Positions 1 to 13,400 of a DNA stretch of 64,000 bases are shown in pieces (the first letter of the stretch is position 1; each line of letters starts with the position of its first letter). The notes under the pieces were generated by a model, which was given only the letters and a program-made list of their open reading frames with translations, was not told the origin of the DNA and did not search any database. Location of the stretch: the NCBI RefSeq assembly GCF_048771995.1, contig NC_133063.1, positions 16,740,063 to 16,804,062 of the forward strand, read 5' to 3'. This DNA is from Taeniopygia guttata (taxonomy: Eukaryota > Chordata > Aves > Passeriformes > Estrildidae). Position numbers and translations under genes: made by a program.

Positions 1-921
1 TCTTCCTCCTAAGTTTCTTCCTATTCCTATTTTACAAGTACTACGTCTTGCCTTTTTAAATGTGGTTTTGTTTTTCTTTTTAACTGATGCCCTAGAAACT
101 GCTGTCATGAGGGTGATACAGGCCCTCAGTGTGGACATCATCCCAGGAGCAGAAAGATACTGGTAGCAGGAAGAGTATTCCCTTGAACTTAGGGGAACAA
201 ACTCTTACACCAAAGGCATTAGAAGATGATTAATTAGTTTCTGGCAGAGGATGTGGTTAGAGGCAGGAATTTCTGTAAGCTTAGATAGGCAGCCTTTGGC
301 AGGGGAGACTTTCAAGTCCTCTAAATTGTCAAGTGTTGAAGAAACTTGGATCCCACATGGATGTGTAGTGGGCATTGCAGTTCCTAGGCTCCACAGTCTC
401 TTTTCCTGGGGAGCTGTCATACCTATTAGTGATAGACCCAAGAATCAAAGAGTCGAGAGTCATCTTGTAGATTAAAATACCATGGAATTTAAAAATAAAT
501 AGGAAATGTACTAAAATTCTGACCAGGCAACAGCAACTCATCATCAGTAGAATCTATGTTCTCTAGGAGTCAAATGGGGTTGCGTTTGGCTCCAGATTGT
601 AGGGTTTTATTTTGAAATAAACAAAGATCTCAGCGTCCTTTTGGTCCATTCTGTAAAATGAAAATATTATCTACATTTTCCCCGTAAATTTATTTTCTCA
701 TTGTAGGCATTGAAAAAATTTAAAAAGCCCAACGCAAGCAGAAAATTAGGAAATACTTAGCTTGATGTCAGTCAGTCATAGGCAAAGCAGGTAATTTGAC
801 CCCTCTGATTGTGAATACTCTACCTGCATTCCTGTAAGGCTGTTATACACCTCTTCACAAGTGATTGTACTGCTAGCATGATATTACATTACGGGACACT
901 GAGGTCTGTGTTGTTCTGCCT

Positions 922-1219
922 GTGTGTTACCTGAGAAAGAATTAATTGTTTTATGAGAAATTACAAGGTGGGTGTGGTTATTCACTGGATTATGAGAAGG
1001 TATTTCAAAATCATGCTTTATAGTCAGGAAGAACAAGTGTCTCAATGCAAACCTAACATCTCTGTAGCAAGTGTGTTACCTGAGAAGGAATTAATTGTTT
1101 TATGACAAATTACAAGGTGGGTGCAGTTATTCACTGGATTATGAGAAGGTATTTCAAAATCATGCTTGATAGTCAGGAAGAACAAGTGTCTCAATGCAAA
1201 CCTAACATCTCTGTAGCAA
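922..1219. repeat. Tandem duplication, two 149-bp copies
   Basis: Copy one spans 922-1070 and copy two 1071-1219. They share the same order of words, starting GTGTGTTACC and ending TCTGTAGCAA, with only about five or six differences seen by eye. A short third start (GTGTGT) follows at 1220. The high similarity suggests a fairly recent duplication inside GDA intron 1. Confidence 0.93.
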
Positions 1220-1277
1220 GTGTGTAAAATTGGTTTTAAGATATAACTTGTTTTGCCTTCACCTAAAGCTGAGGTGA

Positions 1278-1329
1278 AGTACTTAACTATGTTTTCTTAA
1301 CTAGTTAAAGTACTTAACTATGTTTTCTT
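1278..1329. repeat. 31-bp-period direct repeat beside a splice acceptor
   Basis: The 21-base word beginning AGTACTTAACTATG occurs at 1278-1298 and again at 1309-1329. The second copy runs straight into the polypyrimidine tract of the GDA exon 2 acceptor, so the acceptor's upstream region, probably including branch-point candidates, is partly duplicated. Confidence 0.9.
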
Positions 1330-1338
1330 TTTTTTTAG

Positions 1339-1427
1339 ATTGTGTTTGTGGAACAAACGGATCAGCTAGAGCAACTGGCCAAGACGTGGGGGTTCAAAAC
1401 ATCTGACATAAGACAACTGAGTAAACA
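1339..1427 (+). CDS. GDA: GDA coding exon 2
   Basis: It begins IVFVEQTDQLEQLAKTWGF and ends in the split codon CA/T (His) of the SKHEF junction. It aligns with the human segment starting KIVFLEEASQQ. The acceptor AG is at 1337-1338 and the donor GT at 1428-1429. The phase at its start requires an upstream exon ending on a codon boundary. Confidence 0.94.
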
Positions 1428-4400
1428 GTATGTGTTTTGTTAAGATTAGCTACAGCAAATGCAGTTTACTCTTTGAGTGAGGTAAAGTGAGTCTTTGGAA
1501 TGCATTTTGACAGGGAGCACATTAAACCTATACATTTAATGGCCAAAATTCCATTTTAGTGCAGTGAGAGCTCTTTACCCAAAGGTGCCTGTGTTTTGGA
1601 TGCAACTCAGAGGTTGGAGAGTCCATGTTCTTTTTGCATTCCTTGGTCTGGGATTGCAGATATGGCTGGATTGTGCTGGTTGATGTATGCTGCACAGAAC
1701 AAAATGCCATTTTAAATTTTCAGTCATAATCACTTCCATACTCACAGAACTAAGTGCCATTCTTTCTTGAGATTACATTTTATATCCATTTTGTTAGCAC
1801 TGAGCTGTGCCTAACATGTAAGTTTAGATGTACTAAATGTAGGTAACACTGACACTGCAGATATGAAACTTTTTTGCTTGGACTTTGACCCATTGCATAA
1901 TAAAAATCAATACAATTAGAAGACTTAAACCCTCTAAACACAGAGCTTTTTATTTCTCACTATACTGCAGCTAGAGCATTTCTTTTTTCTTCATCCAGTG
2001 AAATCCTCCAACTTAATGGTGAAGTGAAAAATTTTGGACTATGCTTTGCATGTAGTAGTAGCAAGCTGTAAATGACTTGTGTCTTATAATTGAGAACTGC
2101 AACTACCCTCTAGTAATCAATTGTTAAAAAACTTTTATGCTTTTTTGAAAGGCTAATCATACAGTATATATGAGTAATCAGATATTTTCTTCACTTGAAA
2201 TAGCCTGAGGAAAATGGAAGGTGCTGTGAATATGAATCAGACTGAAGAAGATTTTCAGCATTTATAGCCTGCAAGAAAACAGAAAGAAGAGGAGTTAAAA
2301 AGAGACAAAATTCAGTTCATTCAGTAGTCAGGGAGACGCGAATGGGAGTGAGAGAAATGTTATGCAGTAAGGAGTTTCAGCACAAAACAAAATAGCCATA
2401 GGAACTTTCTAGTAATTTTGATATATTCATTCCTGTTATTGCATGAACATTACATGACAACATACAGTTTTACAGTTACATTGTAAATATGCCTTTCCTG
2501 TCAAGATATTGAGCAGAGCTTTTTTCACCAGTGTCTGTGTCTGCATTTTTAGACACAGTGTCTGTTCTTCCATTAAGCTTTGAAATGAATTGATTTTATA
2601 TATTTATATAAACATATAAATAATATAGAAGAAAACTAGAAAGTCACATATAAGAAGTCACATTTTGTAAATATAGTGGTCTGGAAGCTAGAGGCATTCC
2701 ATATATCTTCATAGTAGGAAACAAGACTGTGTACAAATCTCTTTTTCAAATGGATTCTATAGTGGAGTAATTTTAGTCGTTGCGAAGTTGGTTCCCCTTT
2801 GTTTGTTGGTTGCCATTTAGGATGGGTCAATATGAGAAAATTAGATCAATCATGCTCTTATACTGTTTTCCTCACAGTTAGATATATGCATTTTGTAGTG
2901 TAAATTATATTACTCAACTGCTTCATACCAAAGTATGGGTATGGGTAGAGGTACAGCAGGCATTAATAGGCTGATGCTGGAAGAGACAGATTAATCTGTA
3001 TTTGTCATTTATTCTGGTGGATTTTAATCAAGTATACTCTTTAAAACAAAACTAATTACTGTGGATAATTTTTAGGCATTTTGGATTATTGCAATTTTAT
3101 TTTCTTTCCTTAGTGAATTCCTCATGCCAGGATTGGTTGATACACATATTCATGCTCCTCAGTATTCATTTACTGGTACAAGAGTAGACCTGCCTCTTTT
3201 GCAGTGGTTGACTGCCTACACGTTCCCAACAGAAGCCAAATACCAGGACAGTGGTTTTGCAGAAGAAGTGTACACCAGAGTTGTTGTAAGTCCTGCATCG
3301 ACATTTGCCTACTTGACGATATTAATTTTGTGTAATATAGGCATGTTCTCAGAAGGTCAGCAGAAAGAGCAGAGAATGTTTTACTGTCATGGAAACCAGA
3401 TAAAGCCAAGATAGCCACTGTTCTCATTGCTAGTCAAGATTTTCTGTTACTAGTTACAGTCTTGTTCTGTTGCTGCTGGCAATAGAATTGATTTAATCAT
3501 AAGGTTAACAGTGAACTGTTTATCACCTTTTCTGAATATAATGACCAACTACTAATCTACAACAACTAATCTACTCTCAGAATTAGTACAGCCAGTGGGT
3601 GCAGACAACCTCAATGCAGCAATAACCAAGCATAGTGAAAAAAAATCAGGATATATTTCCTTTCTTGCACAAAAATCCTCTTTTATAAACTCACAATCGG
3701 CAAAAACCACATGAAAGAGAAGGTACTTATGATAGATGACAAATCTGACATGTTCTGGTGTAGTAAAGGAAGAGATTGCTCCTTCTGACGTCTTTATAGT
3801 GAGACAGTCTATCACTGCAGGGTCTTTAGAAGGAGTCTCTCAGTGGTATTATGGGTCAAAGAAAGACTGCGTTTGAGCTAGATGGTTCTGGGCATTATAA
3901 AGTCTTTAAGATCCACTGGATGGGCAACAGGCAGCTAGGTCATATTGCAGAGTAGTAGTTCTGTCCCATAACAAATTTAGCCTTTAATATGTGGACTGAA
4001 ATATCTTCAATAGAATTAATTATTTGGCCTGTGCAATTTGCCTTGCATTTGTCTATTACCCTGACAGCATCTGTTGTCAACATAATAATATAACAAATCT
4101 GAAATAAATAGTTATGCTGTTCCTTGCCACACAAATTTTAAAAGAAATTACTTTCTGCCATCTGCCATGATAAAAGCATGCAGGAGCAGCTTGGTCTTAA
4201 GCTTTAGTGACAAGCACACATGCCTTCAAGTGCTTAAAACATAGAGATGAGCTCACGTTTGAGGTGTGTGCCCAACACACTGTTACAGTGCAGGCTGCAT
4301 GACCCCAGCACATCTAGGGGGCTCACCCTGCAAGGTGTGTCACAGCATCATCTGGAAAAGAGCTGCCAGAGAGAGGTGGAAGTTAGTTGTCAGAGCCTGG

Positions 4401-7400
4401 ACACCCCAGTTAGGCTCTCCCCACGTGAACCAAATAGAACAAGGTCAAGAAAATGTCTTCACCCACAAAAGATACAGAATACCAGTCACTCTGCAGTGTT
4501 TGATGGGGCCAATTATAACCTTCATCTGTTAGAAACAGAACTAAACTTTCATGGAGCAGTTATTTTTTTATAAGTATCATTGTGCTTATGATGTTGTAAT
4601 GAAAAAACAGTGGATTTTTTCAAATCAAAATCCTTTTTCCAGCAAACACCTTCTATACTCAGCAAAAGAAACAATTTAGTTGAAATTTTCCTGCTTTTAG
4701 CTGGAACCTCCTCTTCATGCTAATGATTTGGAAACAGGATGTTTTTAGATTTATTTTAACAATGTTGTTAGGATTTCAGAAGTAGAGAATTCTGAATTTT
4801 AAAAGCTAGGAAAGACAAAGTAACTTGTCTCTGTAACGACATTGCTATTTTTGAGACTTTTTTTTAAACTTTAAAAAATTTTCGTTTGAGTATCATAAGG
4901 AAAAAACAGACCTTGGCTTCATGTTTGTCAAATAATTAACTCTAGCCTTCCTCCAAACATCGTGTGGGATGTCCCACCTTTTATCTCATTAAAAAAAAAT
5001 AAAAATCTCAAATAACTAGACAACCAGAACCCAAAAATATAGTTAAGGCCTGTACGTTGGAGAAGTAGTCAACATAGTTTGCATCCCAAGGACAAGAGAA
5101 GCTACAAATTTCATCATGAATTAATGTAACTAAAATACCTGGTAATTTACTATTAGGTTCCCCAAAAGTAATGTGGGGGTTTCCTTTCAAATGGTATGCT
5201 AGAGAAATAATTAGCTCACAGTCTGAGCAGTTTTGCTCAGTTTCCTTTTACAGTTAAGTTTGATATTTGGTATTTGGGGACAACAAATGTTTTTGTTACA
5301 TGAAAACATGACTTGTTTTTCCAGCTAGATCGGGTTGCTAAAAGAAAACCACCATGTTCCCCAAAAGCCTTGCTTTGCTAACACTGGAAAAACAGTACTT
5401 CACCATGAAAATTGGAGAACATTTCATAACTAGGAAGTAACAAAAAATTACTAGTTGTTTGTATTTCTAAATATAAGTTGGAGCATTTCAGTTTGGGGAA
5501 AGGAATAGAGACTGGTTTCTATGGGTTTAGCCACTGCAAAAATTTTGTGAGGGGTTTTTTGTATTTATTAACTCTCAGACTTAAAAAAGCTTTTATGAAA
5601 TTAAAAATCTATATTTTTATCTTCCCACTTCACTGCAAAATTTCACAATAACTAAATGTTCTTGCAGTTTAAAATGAGACTTCCTGTTCTGCATTTTGCC
5701 AGCTTTACTGTTCTTTTTCCCAGACAGTTGAAAGTGATTTCTTTTTTTAGAGACGAACACTAAAGAATGGTACGACTACAGCTTGCTACTTTGCAACAAT
5801 TCACACAGATAGTGCCCTTCTTCTTGCTGAAATTATAGGTAAGTCTAACAGTGAATTTTGAAGGATTGTGTGGATCGTTAGTTGAAGGAAACAATGTTAG
5901 GAGTTTAGGCTAGCTAGGGATCTGTGTTTCTCCTAATTTGTTTTTTATTCATTGTACCTGTCACACTGTGTCACCAAACCCCACCTGTTACCCATTTTCA
6001 CTTAATAGCTCTATCCTATGGTTGCTACTCCTTCTGTCCTCATTCTCAAATCTACTGCTGGTTGAGCTTGAATTAGGTCTGCTGGACTTGTTCTTCAGCT
6101 TCAGCTCTCTGCTTTTTCTAACCTTTTGTTTTTTGAGGTTTCAAAGAACTGAATGACAGGACGACCAGTCAGTGCATTAATTTCCTGATACACTGAGATT
6201 TCATCTGATAATCAATATAAAAACCTTCACACACCCTCTGAAATCAGAGAAGTGGAAGCTGTATCAGAATCTTATCCTTCCCTTCTGTTCATAGCTGCAA
6301 ATGCCTGCTGTTTGAAATTATTGTTATTCTTGCAGGATTTCTCAAGGCTCAGACAGCTCATAATGCAGAGAAATTTAATAGGAACCTCAAATTTCATAAA
6401 AATTGGCTAAATCATTCTGATTTATTAGGAAAATTTTGAAGCCATTACATTAAACAACTCACATAGTAAAGTAGTCAAAGAGATCTGAATTAAAAACACA
6501 AATATCCCTAGAATTGGATATTATACACGTTTTACACATGAATCCTGATTTATTAATCTTGCATGGATAAATCTCAAGAAAGAGGCTAAAATAGTTCTGG
6601 AAATTTCTCCCTCTAACTGCATGTGGGGAGGCCTGTGAGCAATCTTTGCCTGTTAGCAAAAGGAGAGATGGTTTGCTGAGATCTTTATGCCTTCTCTCAT
6701 CTTCAGGTAGCCATCTACTACAGCTACTGTACTTTGATGAATGTTTCTCATCCTTTGTGTCACAGCTGTCTTCATAGACTACCATTAAGAATTCTCGTTG
6801 TGGTTAAACTATAGTAATCTAGTTCTTATTTATAAAGTTGAGCATTACTGTGGAAGACAGCTCCTATTTAATGTTGTTTGTTTCTTTATTTCGTCTTTCC
6901 TTTTTATCCTTAAAAGTCACATGAATGATCGTAACTTAGAGACAAGACAGAAGCATAAATTCTGGTCATTCTAAATGGAGCTGGGTGGGGTGGACTTCAT
7001 TCTTTTTATTTCAGTACAAGCTTTGGTAATTGTTACTGAGAACCAGTGATTTTGAGATTTATATTCTAATGCATCTCAACAGATAAATTTGGTCAACGAG
7101 GATTTGTTGGGAAAGTCTGCATGGATGTGAATGACAGTGTGCCACAATACAGAGAGACTACTGCTGACTCTGTCCAAGAGACAGAAAGGTAAAATGATAA
7201 AATTGATGGCATAGCCTTTTAAAATAAGATTTTTCATACATCTGGAAAGTGAATGTGAATCTATCTAAGAGCTTACAGGTATGCATTTATTAGCAACAGG
7301 TTTTTTTCTTCCAACAGTTCTGTCCCCTACAGTCCTGGCAATTCCTTCAAATCCTGGAAATTCCTGCAAAAGTTGCTGCACAGCCCGAGTAGCATCTCTC

Positions 7401-10400
7401 TGGCTTTTCCAAAGAGAGGGAGAAACCACAGATGTAGGGTTTGAGAGGATATGTGTGTTTTCTGCTGCCTCTTTTCCCTTTCACAGCTGTGTGGAGGTCA
7501 TGGGACCTGACATACAGTGGTGAGGTGGCAGCCAGTTCCTTTGTCCCCATTAACTTCTAAGTTATTTCCTTCCACCATTTAGGCTAAGGCTTTATTCAAG
7601 CTGTAGAACTCAGCTTTCTTATACTCCATTTTAAGCATCTGTTCTCCATCACAGCACCAGTCAAAATACCCCAACATGCAGCTGAAAGAACGAAGGAGAA
7701 TCAAATGAAGGCAATGTTTGTAGCAGAGGAGAGCCAAGACTGGATTATGGCAGCTTACTCTCATCATGTTTCTCTTGTGTTTCACACCCATGCTCAGAAA
7801 ACAGTTAAGCAGACTGTTCTCATGGGACTATCTATTTACTTACCTAAATGTTTCAGATATCATGCTGAAAGAGACAACCCCGAAGAGTAATATAAATATC
7901 TTTTGGCACTTGTGTGAGGTTGATACCTTGTTTTTACAAATCAGGCTAAAGGTGTGGCAATAAAAGTTAGAAATGGTCATGTATTTCTAATGGTGTTTAT
8001 ATTTAAAGAAATTTATAAAACATGCTGTATTAGTTAACCTTCACTCTTCTAACATTTGTTTCCCTCTGTGTAATTCCCCAGCTTCCATATTAAGGTGCAA
8101 GTCCTGCCAAATGGGCCTGAAAGAAGCAGAGCTTCCAGTTCTGATGGTTTTGAAAGCTTCAGAAGGATCTAAATAGCCTTATTTTAAATCTTGTGCCTCC
8201 AACTCATTCCTTTTTGATTGTGTAATAAGAAATATTTCTCAACTTTGGATGAGAGGTTGACACAAGTACTGTCTAGATGTCTAGGGAATAAGGCTGTGAA
8301 CTTGGCATGAATCTGGAGTACTTAACTGAATCACAGCAATACAATTGCTGTTTCATGAAGAGGGTAACACGTTATTTGGGTTTTTGTTGCTTAAAAAACC
8401 AAAATGTTCTGTTGGTTTTTTAAGAATCTAAGAAATGTGATCTGTCGCACTGTCAGAAAATGGACTACACTCATTTCAGTTACTTAGAACTAACATTCAG
8501 AAATATTTATATTGTAGGCATGGGAATAAGATACAGTTCCAAGTACTTCATATATTACATTTAAATTTGTCAAGAATTTGAATCTATCATTCTTTGTCAA
8601 AGAGGATTTGATAAAAAGTTAGGGAATTGAACTCTAGATTACCATTTATGGTACTATTAGTTATAGTCAGGTGCAAAGATGAGAACATATGTTCAAGTCT
8701 GTTCTGCCTCAGAAGACAGTGATTTGTAGTCGAGTCTCTTTCCTCATAGAGAAGTGAGTCGGCTATATTTGCAAACCATATTTCATCACATTTCATCAGT
8801 TTTGAAACAGCTCATGCAGTTCAAAGAATGTGAAAAAGAATGAAAACAGCCACACTGAGATTTTGTCTTGTTAGCTGGGCATTGCATTTCTGTTAAAGCT
8901 TCTGCTCAAGTGCATATTTTATTATATCAGGTTAATTGGTAAGAGAGAAACAGGCAGATGATAGCTAATTCACTTGGCATTTTAGCTCTCCATGTTAGAC
9001 AATGGTGGGCTCAAACTCCTTTGGTCATTGCATAAGTTGAACTCAGGTTTCTCCTTTCCATTTGGTGATCTAGTGTGACCTTCAGAACTGTGAGTGTAGC
9101 CTCTAGCATAATTTCTTTTCCCTCTGAAGACATTTGAAAAAATTGATACAACATGTGTTGTGATCAAAATCATACAGTTCTCTTACTATGAACTATGACA
9201 TAAAAATTCACAGAGATCCTGTCCAGAAGGCAACTCAAACTGTAATTCACATGTCACTTACATACACTGAACAAATGGGCTTTCAAAGAATTCCCTCCTT
9301 CCAAAGTGGGAGGAAGTTTACTTTGCTCATCTGCATTATTTGTAGTGACTGCTTGGGGTTTTTTGTAGAGGTCTGAAGTAGCATTTTAGTTAACAGAGAA
9401 AGTTAACATTTATTTTCCGGAAGGTAGATTGTCTATATGCTAACATTAATATAAGCATTTCAAAAAAATCAAGGGTTCTTTAAGTGAATGAGGACATATG
9501 CAACTACTGTACGATAAAAAATATTGCTGTATCTTTTAAAATTTGGATTTGAAAAGGTTTAAACACTGCAACTTGAATTCATGGACTGACAAATTTAAGT
9601 TTGGTTTGTTTTTTCTTCAATATTGCAGCTGTAGGTTATAATTAAGTTTGCAATTCATTTAATGTAGCATGTGTTTGGTTTTTAGGGATAATTCAGAATA
9701 ATTACTGCTTGTCTTATGCTAAGTATTGCAATGAAAAAACAATAGTCTGCATGTTCAGAGTCAAATTCAAAACTAGCATAATTTGGTGTCACTATGCTGA
9801 CTTCATTTTGTTCCCTTTTTTTATTTCATCTGAAAATCTGGCTCAATATTTTGTGAAAAAATTGATCTGTGTGAAATATTTAATAGGGTATCCAGTATAT
9901 ATTTTTTATATTTTTCAGAATTTATAACATAGAGAACAGATTTATAGCAACTTTATTCCTACCCTTTTTCAGGTTTGTTAGAGAACTACTGGAAAAGAAA
10001 GTAAGTAGTGTTCTTTATTGAATTCACTTCTGTATTCAGAAGATGCTGCTTGAGCACATGAAAAATTAATCCTGCTATCCAAATCTGTTGTCTTAGTGAC
10101 AAATCAATAAATATACATATTTGTCTGTAATAGACAGATATCATCACTCTGGAAAATGTTCTTCTAGTCATGTTGAGAAATGTGCTTGTAACAGTGTAAA
10201 CTGTGCTGAGAGCAGAGCAATGTTCTGTGTTTCTCTACTGAAAAACTTGGTGAATTCATCCTGGAGTTGTTCTGTACAGCTCACCGTGGCTGCTGATGTT
10301 CTGAAAGAGCTAGCAAAAGACTCCAGTGGCTAGCATCAGACTGATTGAAGGAATTCTCACCAGCAGAAATCATTATTTTTTTCAGTAAAGTCACTAATCC

Positions 10401-13400
10401 ACTATAAAATTAGTGGTTTGGTTGCATGTCTTAAAGTGTGTTTCTAAAGATATTCATGCTTACACTCCTGTGGTGAAGATAGAAGTTTACACTCCAAAAT
10501 TATACACAGTTGTACTTTTCTTATCAGCCTTTGGTTTTCGGTGGCTTCTTTTGACATCCCTCCTCAAAATATTCAAGAGCAGTTGCCTGGAGTTTAATGC
10601 CTAAACCATATGTATCACTAGAGTAATGCCTAAACTATGTATGACAAGAGTGAGCTGGCTAATTTGCAAAGACCTGAGTTCCTTTTTTTCTGGGAGATAA
10701 TACAAGGAAATACAGTCCAAGTTATCGCTTACTGGCTTGTGCTAAATGCTTGCCTCTGACTGGTGACAGAATTGTAATCCTGCTGACTATTTTTTAGGAA
10801 AATTTTGTTCTAGAGACTCAAAGTGTAAACCTCTGTAGTTCTTAGTTTCTTCTTCACTGTTTCCTACACTATATCATGTCTGATTATACAACTATTTTTC
10901 CTATCTAAGGACTTTAGGGGTTTGTCACTGATATGAGTAAAAAGATTGAACAAGAAAATGGCTTTGGTTTTATAGAAGCTTGCAGTTTTGCTTCATTATA
11001 TCTTCAATGGTCACAGAATTGTGGCTGAAAAAGATCTGGTCGTTCAACTGACTTATTTCTCATTATGCATTTAGACTGTCGGCAAATAGGAAAAAGTATC
11101 CAGTGCTACTGAAGACTGGTAAAGTTACAGTAACTTGATGAAAGTTCTGAAAAAACCAATTGCTTTAATAAATTTCATTAAAATTGCTGTAAGAAACCCC
11201 CATTTTCCTTCTCTGTCTCTGCAATGAGATGTCTAATGAAAGCAAGGAAATGACTATACAGCTTAATTTGAATTGGCAAGGATGCAGTAAGCAATGCAGA
11301 CAAAATGTAATTGCCATGTAAATGCTAACCTTAATTATGTTTACTGAAATTGCTATGTAAATGCTGGCCTTAGTTATGGTTATTGAAATATATATGTAGA
11401 ATGCAAACCCCATCTTCTATTTTCAGTATCCCAGAGTACAGCCTATAATAACCCCCCGCTTTGGCCCCTCCTGCTCAGAGGACTTGCTGAATGCCCTCGG
11501 GGATTTAGCATTAACCCACGATCTCCACGTGCAGGTAAGCTCTGAGAGCTCTGTGTGCCATTTTAGTGGTTTGGACGGACAGCATGATGAACATTTAAAG
11601 ATACCTTTGGGAGGAGATACATGTCTGCTGCTCTGATCTCAGCATCCATCCTGTTGTAGTCTTGTTCTCTCTTTCACCTCACAATAGCAGTGTGTATTAT
11701 TTTATCTATTATTTTAACATCTTCCCAAAACTGGAAGTGGGGCCATTGTGTCACCACATTACTGGGATGGATATATGCATTACCTCATATCACTTTGTTT
11801 TTTTAAGGAACAAATGAAGCTACTTCTTTAGGTCCTATGAAAGCATCTTCAGGTCTGATGAAAAAAAGAGATACAGGGACTAGATTGAACTATAGGGTTT
11901 ACTAGCATTATTTTTATGAATATTTATTTAGGACTAGTGGATTGCTCAGAAAGTTATAATGGCAGTTTCAATGTTGTTTAAAGGACTCACTCTATGCTTT
12001 TTCTTGTTGCAGAGTCACATAAGTGAGACTGAGGAAGAAATCAAAGTTGTGGAGAACATGTTTCCTGCCTACCAGAATTACACTGAACTGTATGATAAAA
12101 ACAAGCTGCTAAACAGCAAGGTAACCACATAAAAACTTTCCAAATATAACTTACATTACTCCATGTAGGATTGTGATGCTTTGTATTGTTCTGTCATTGT
12201 CAGTGACATCTGGAGAAAAGTAAATTTGTTTTATGTCCTATGTTGAGGAGTTGGATCTTTAAACAAGGCCACACTGTTCCTAAGTATTTTAGAGGAGGTG
12301 AAAAATAAACATATTTTATGCTCCCTGATTCATTTTCTAAAGGCTCCAAAGAGAATTAGGACTAGAAGGAACCTAGATAAAGTTGGTATTGTAGGAACTG
12401 GTAATTCTTGGACAGTACTTAGTTATCCTTATATTCCAAGGATGTTATCCAGTTTTGCAGTTTGCCTGAAGACTTCTTCTGTGGCGTTACGTTAGGACCA
12501 GCTTCATTTTCTTCCTATGGAGAAGAAGCACTTCAGAAGCTGAATTCTAAACATCAACCTTGCTTGCAGGCAGGTGCACTTTACTGCTCTGACTATCCAG
12601 AAGCACTGTTACCTCATTTACCAGCTTATTTTACCAAGCTTTGAGAGGCACACCAGCCCAAAGAACTGAAATTCATTACAGCTTTATGCTGTTGAGATAA
12701 ATGTAATATACCTGCCCACAGTAATTACAGGATGGAGACCCAGGGCACACCTAATTAGACAGTGGGTTGTTCATATGCAAAAGTGAATATGAACAACCCA
12801 ACTACTGTCGGAGTCATCAGTCAAGTTCATTTAAAAATTTGTGAGAGAATTTTCAGATACACAAGGGCAGCTGAAGAATTAGCTGTTGAGCTCCCATTTC
12901 TGTGTTTGAAATTTTATCCCAGTAAATTACTCATTGTTTACTGTCCTTTTTGCTGAGAAACCAATATGGACTACAGAAGTATGTACACAGAATTACCCTT
13001 TGTTTTCTTACATGGTCCTTTGCATGCTGATTTGGTGTGCAAGTGTTCTAAAGAGCATATTTGTGCTGCAAAAGCACAGGTCTTAATTCTGTGACTTGTA
13101 AGCACACAGGTGGAAATGGTAATGAAAAATCATGATTACTGGAGTCTTCTGGATATATGGGAAAGGATTCTATTAAATGCAAGCATAGCATCAGAACCTC
13201 AGATATTGTCTCCCCATCAACTCAAATTAAGACACCAAATCAATTTTTTTTAAAGTGTTTTAAAAGCAGGGATTTTTTTTGAGCTATTGCCGAAATGTTT
13301 ATTTCCTTTTAAAAGCAGTACAGATTGGCAGGGATATGCTTCAGTAGCTACCATATGTAGATCCTTATCTGAAGATGTGGCTATTCTCCTTGTGTTTTCA

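Larger units (their letters stand above)
1..1338 (+). other. GDA: GDA intron 1, 3' part
   Basis: This stretch precedes the first recognisable GDA exon. I looked for the N-terminal coding exon, which encodes about 41 residues in human GDA, and saw no match, so it must lie upstream of the window. The segment is AT-rich and holds two direct duplications (922-1219 and 1278-1329) and nothing else I can identify. It ends in a T-rich tract and AG at 1337-1338, the acceptor of the next exon. Confidence 0.75.

Noticed and set aside
3286-3414. Open reading continuing past GDA exon 3 into the intron
   Set aside because: A perfect GTAAGT donor at 3286 and the homologous continuation at 5751 show the exon ends at 3285.
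4247-4573. A 108-codon plus-strand frame in GDA intron 3
   Set aside because: No homology recognised, no splice or promoter support, and overlapping frames in the same stretch.
11165-11413. An 82-codon minus-strand frame with a repeated peptide
   Set aside because: The repetition comes from the 39-bp tandem repeat in the intron; it is antisense to GDA and has no family resemblance.
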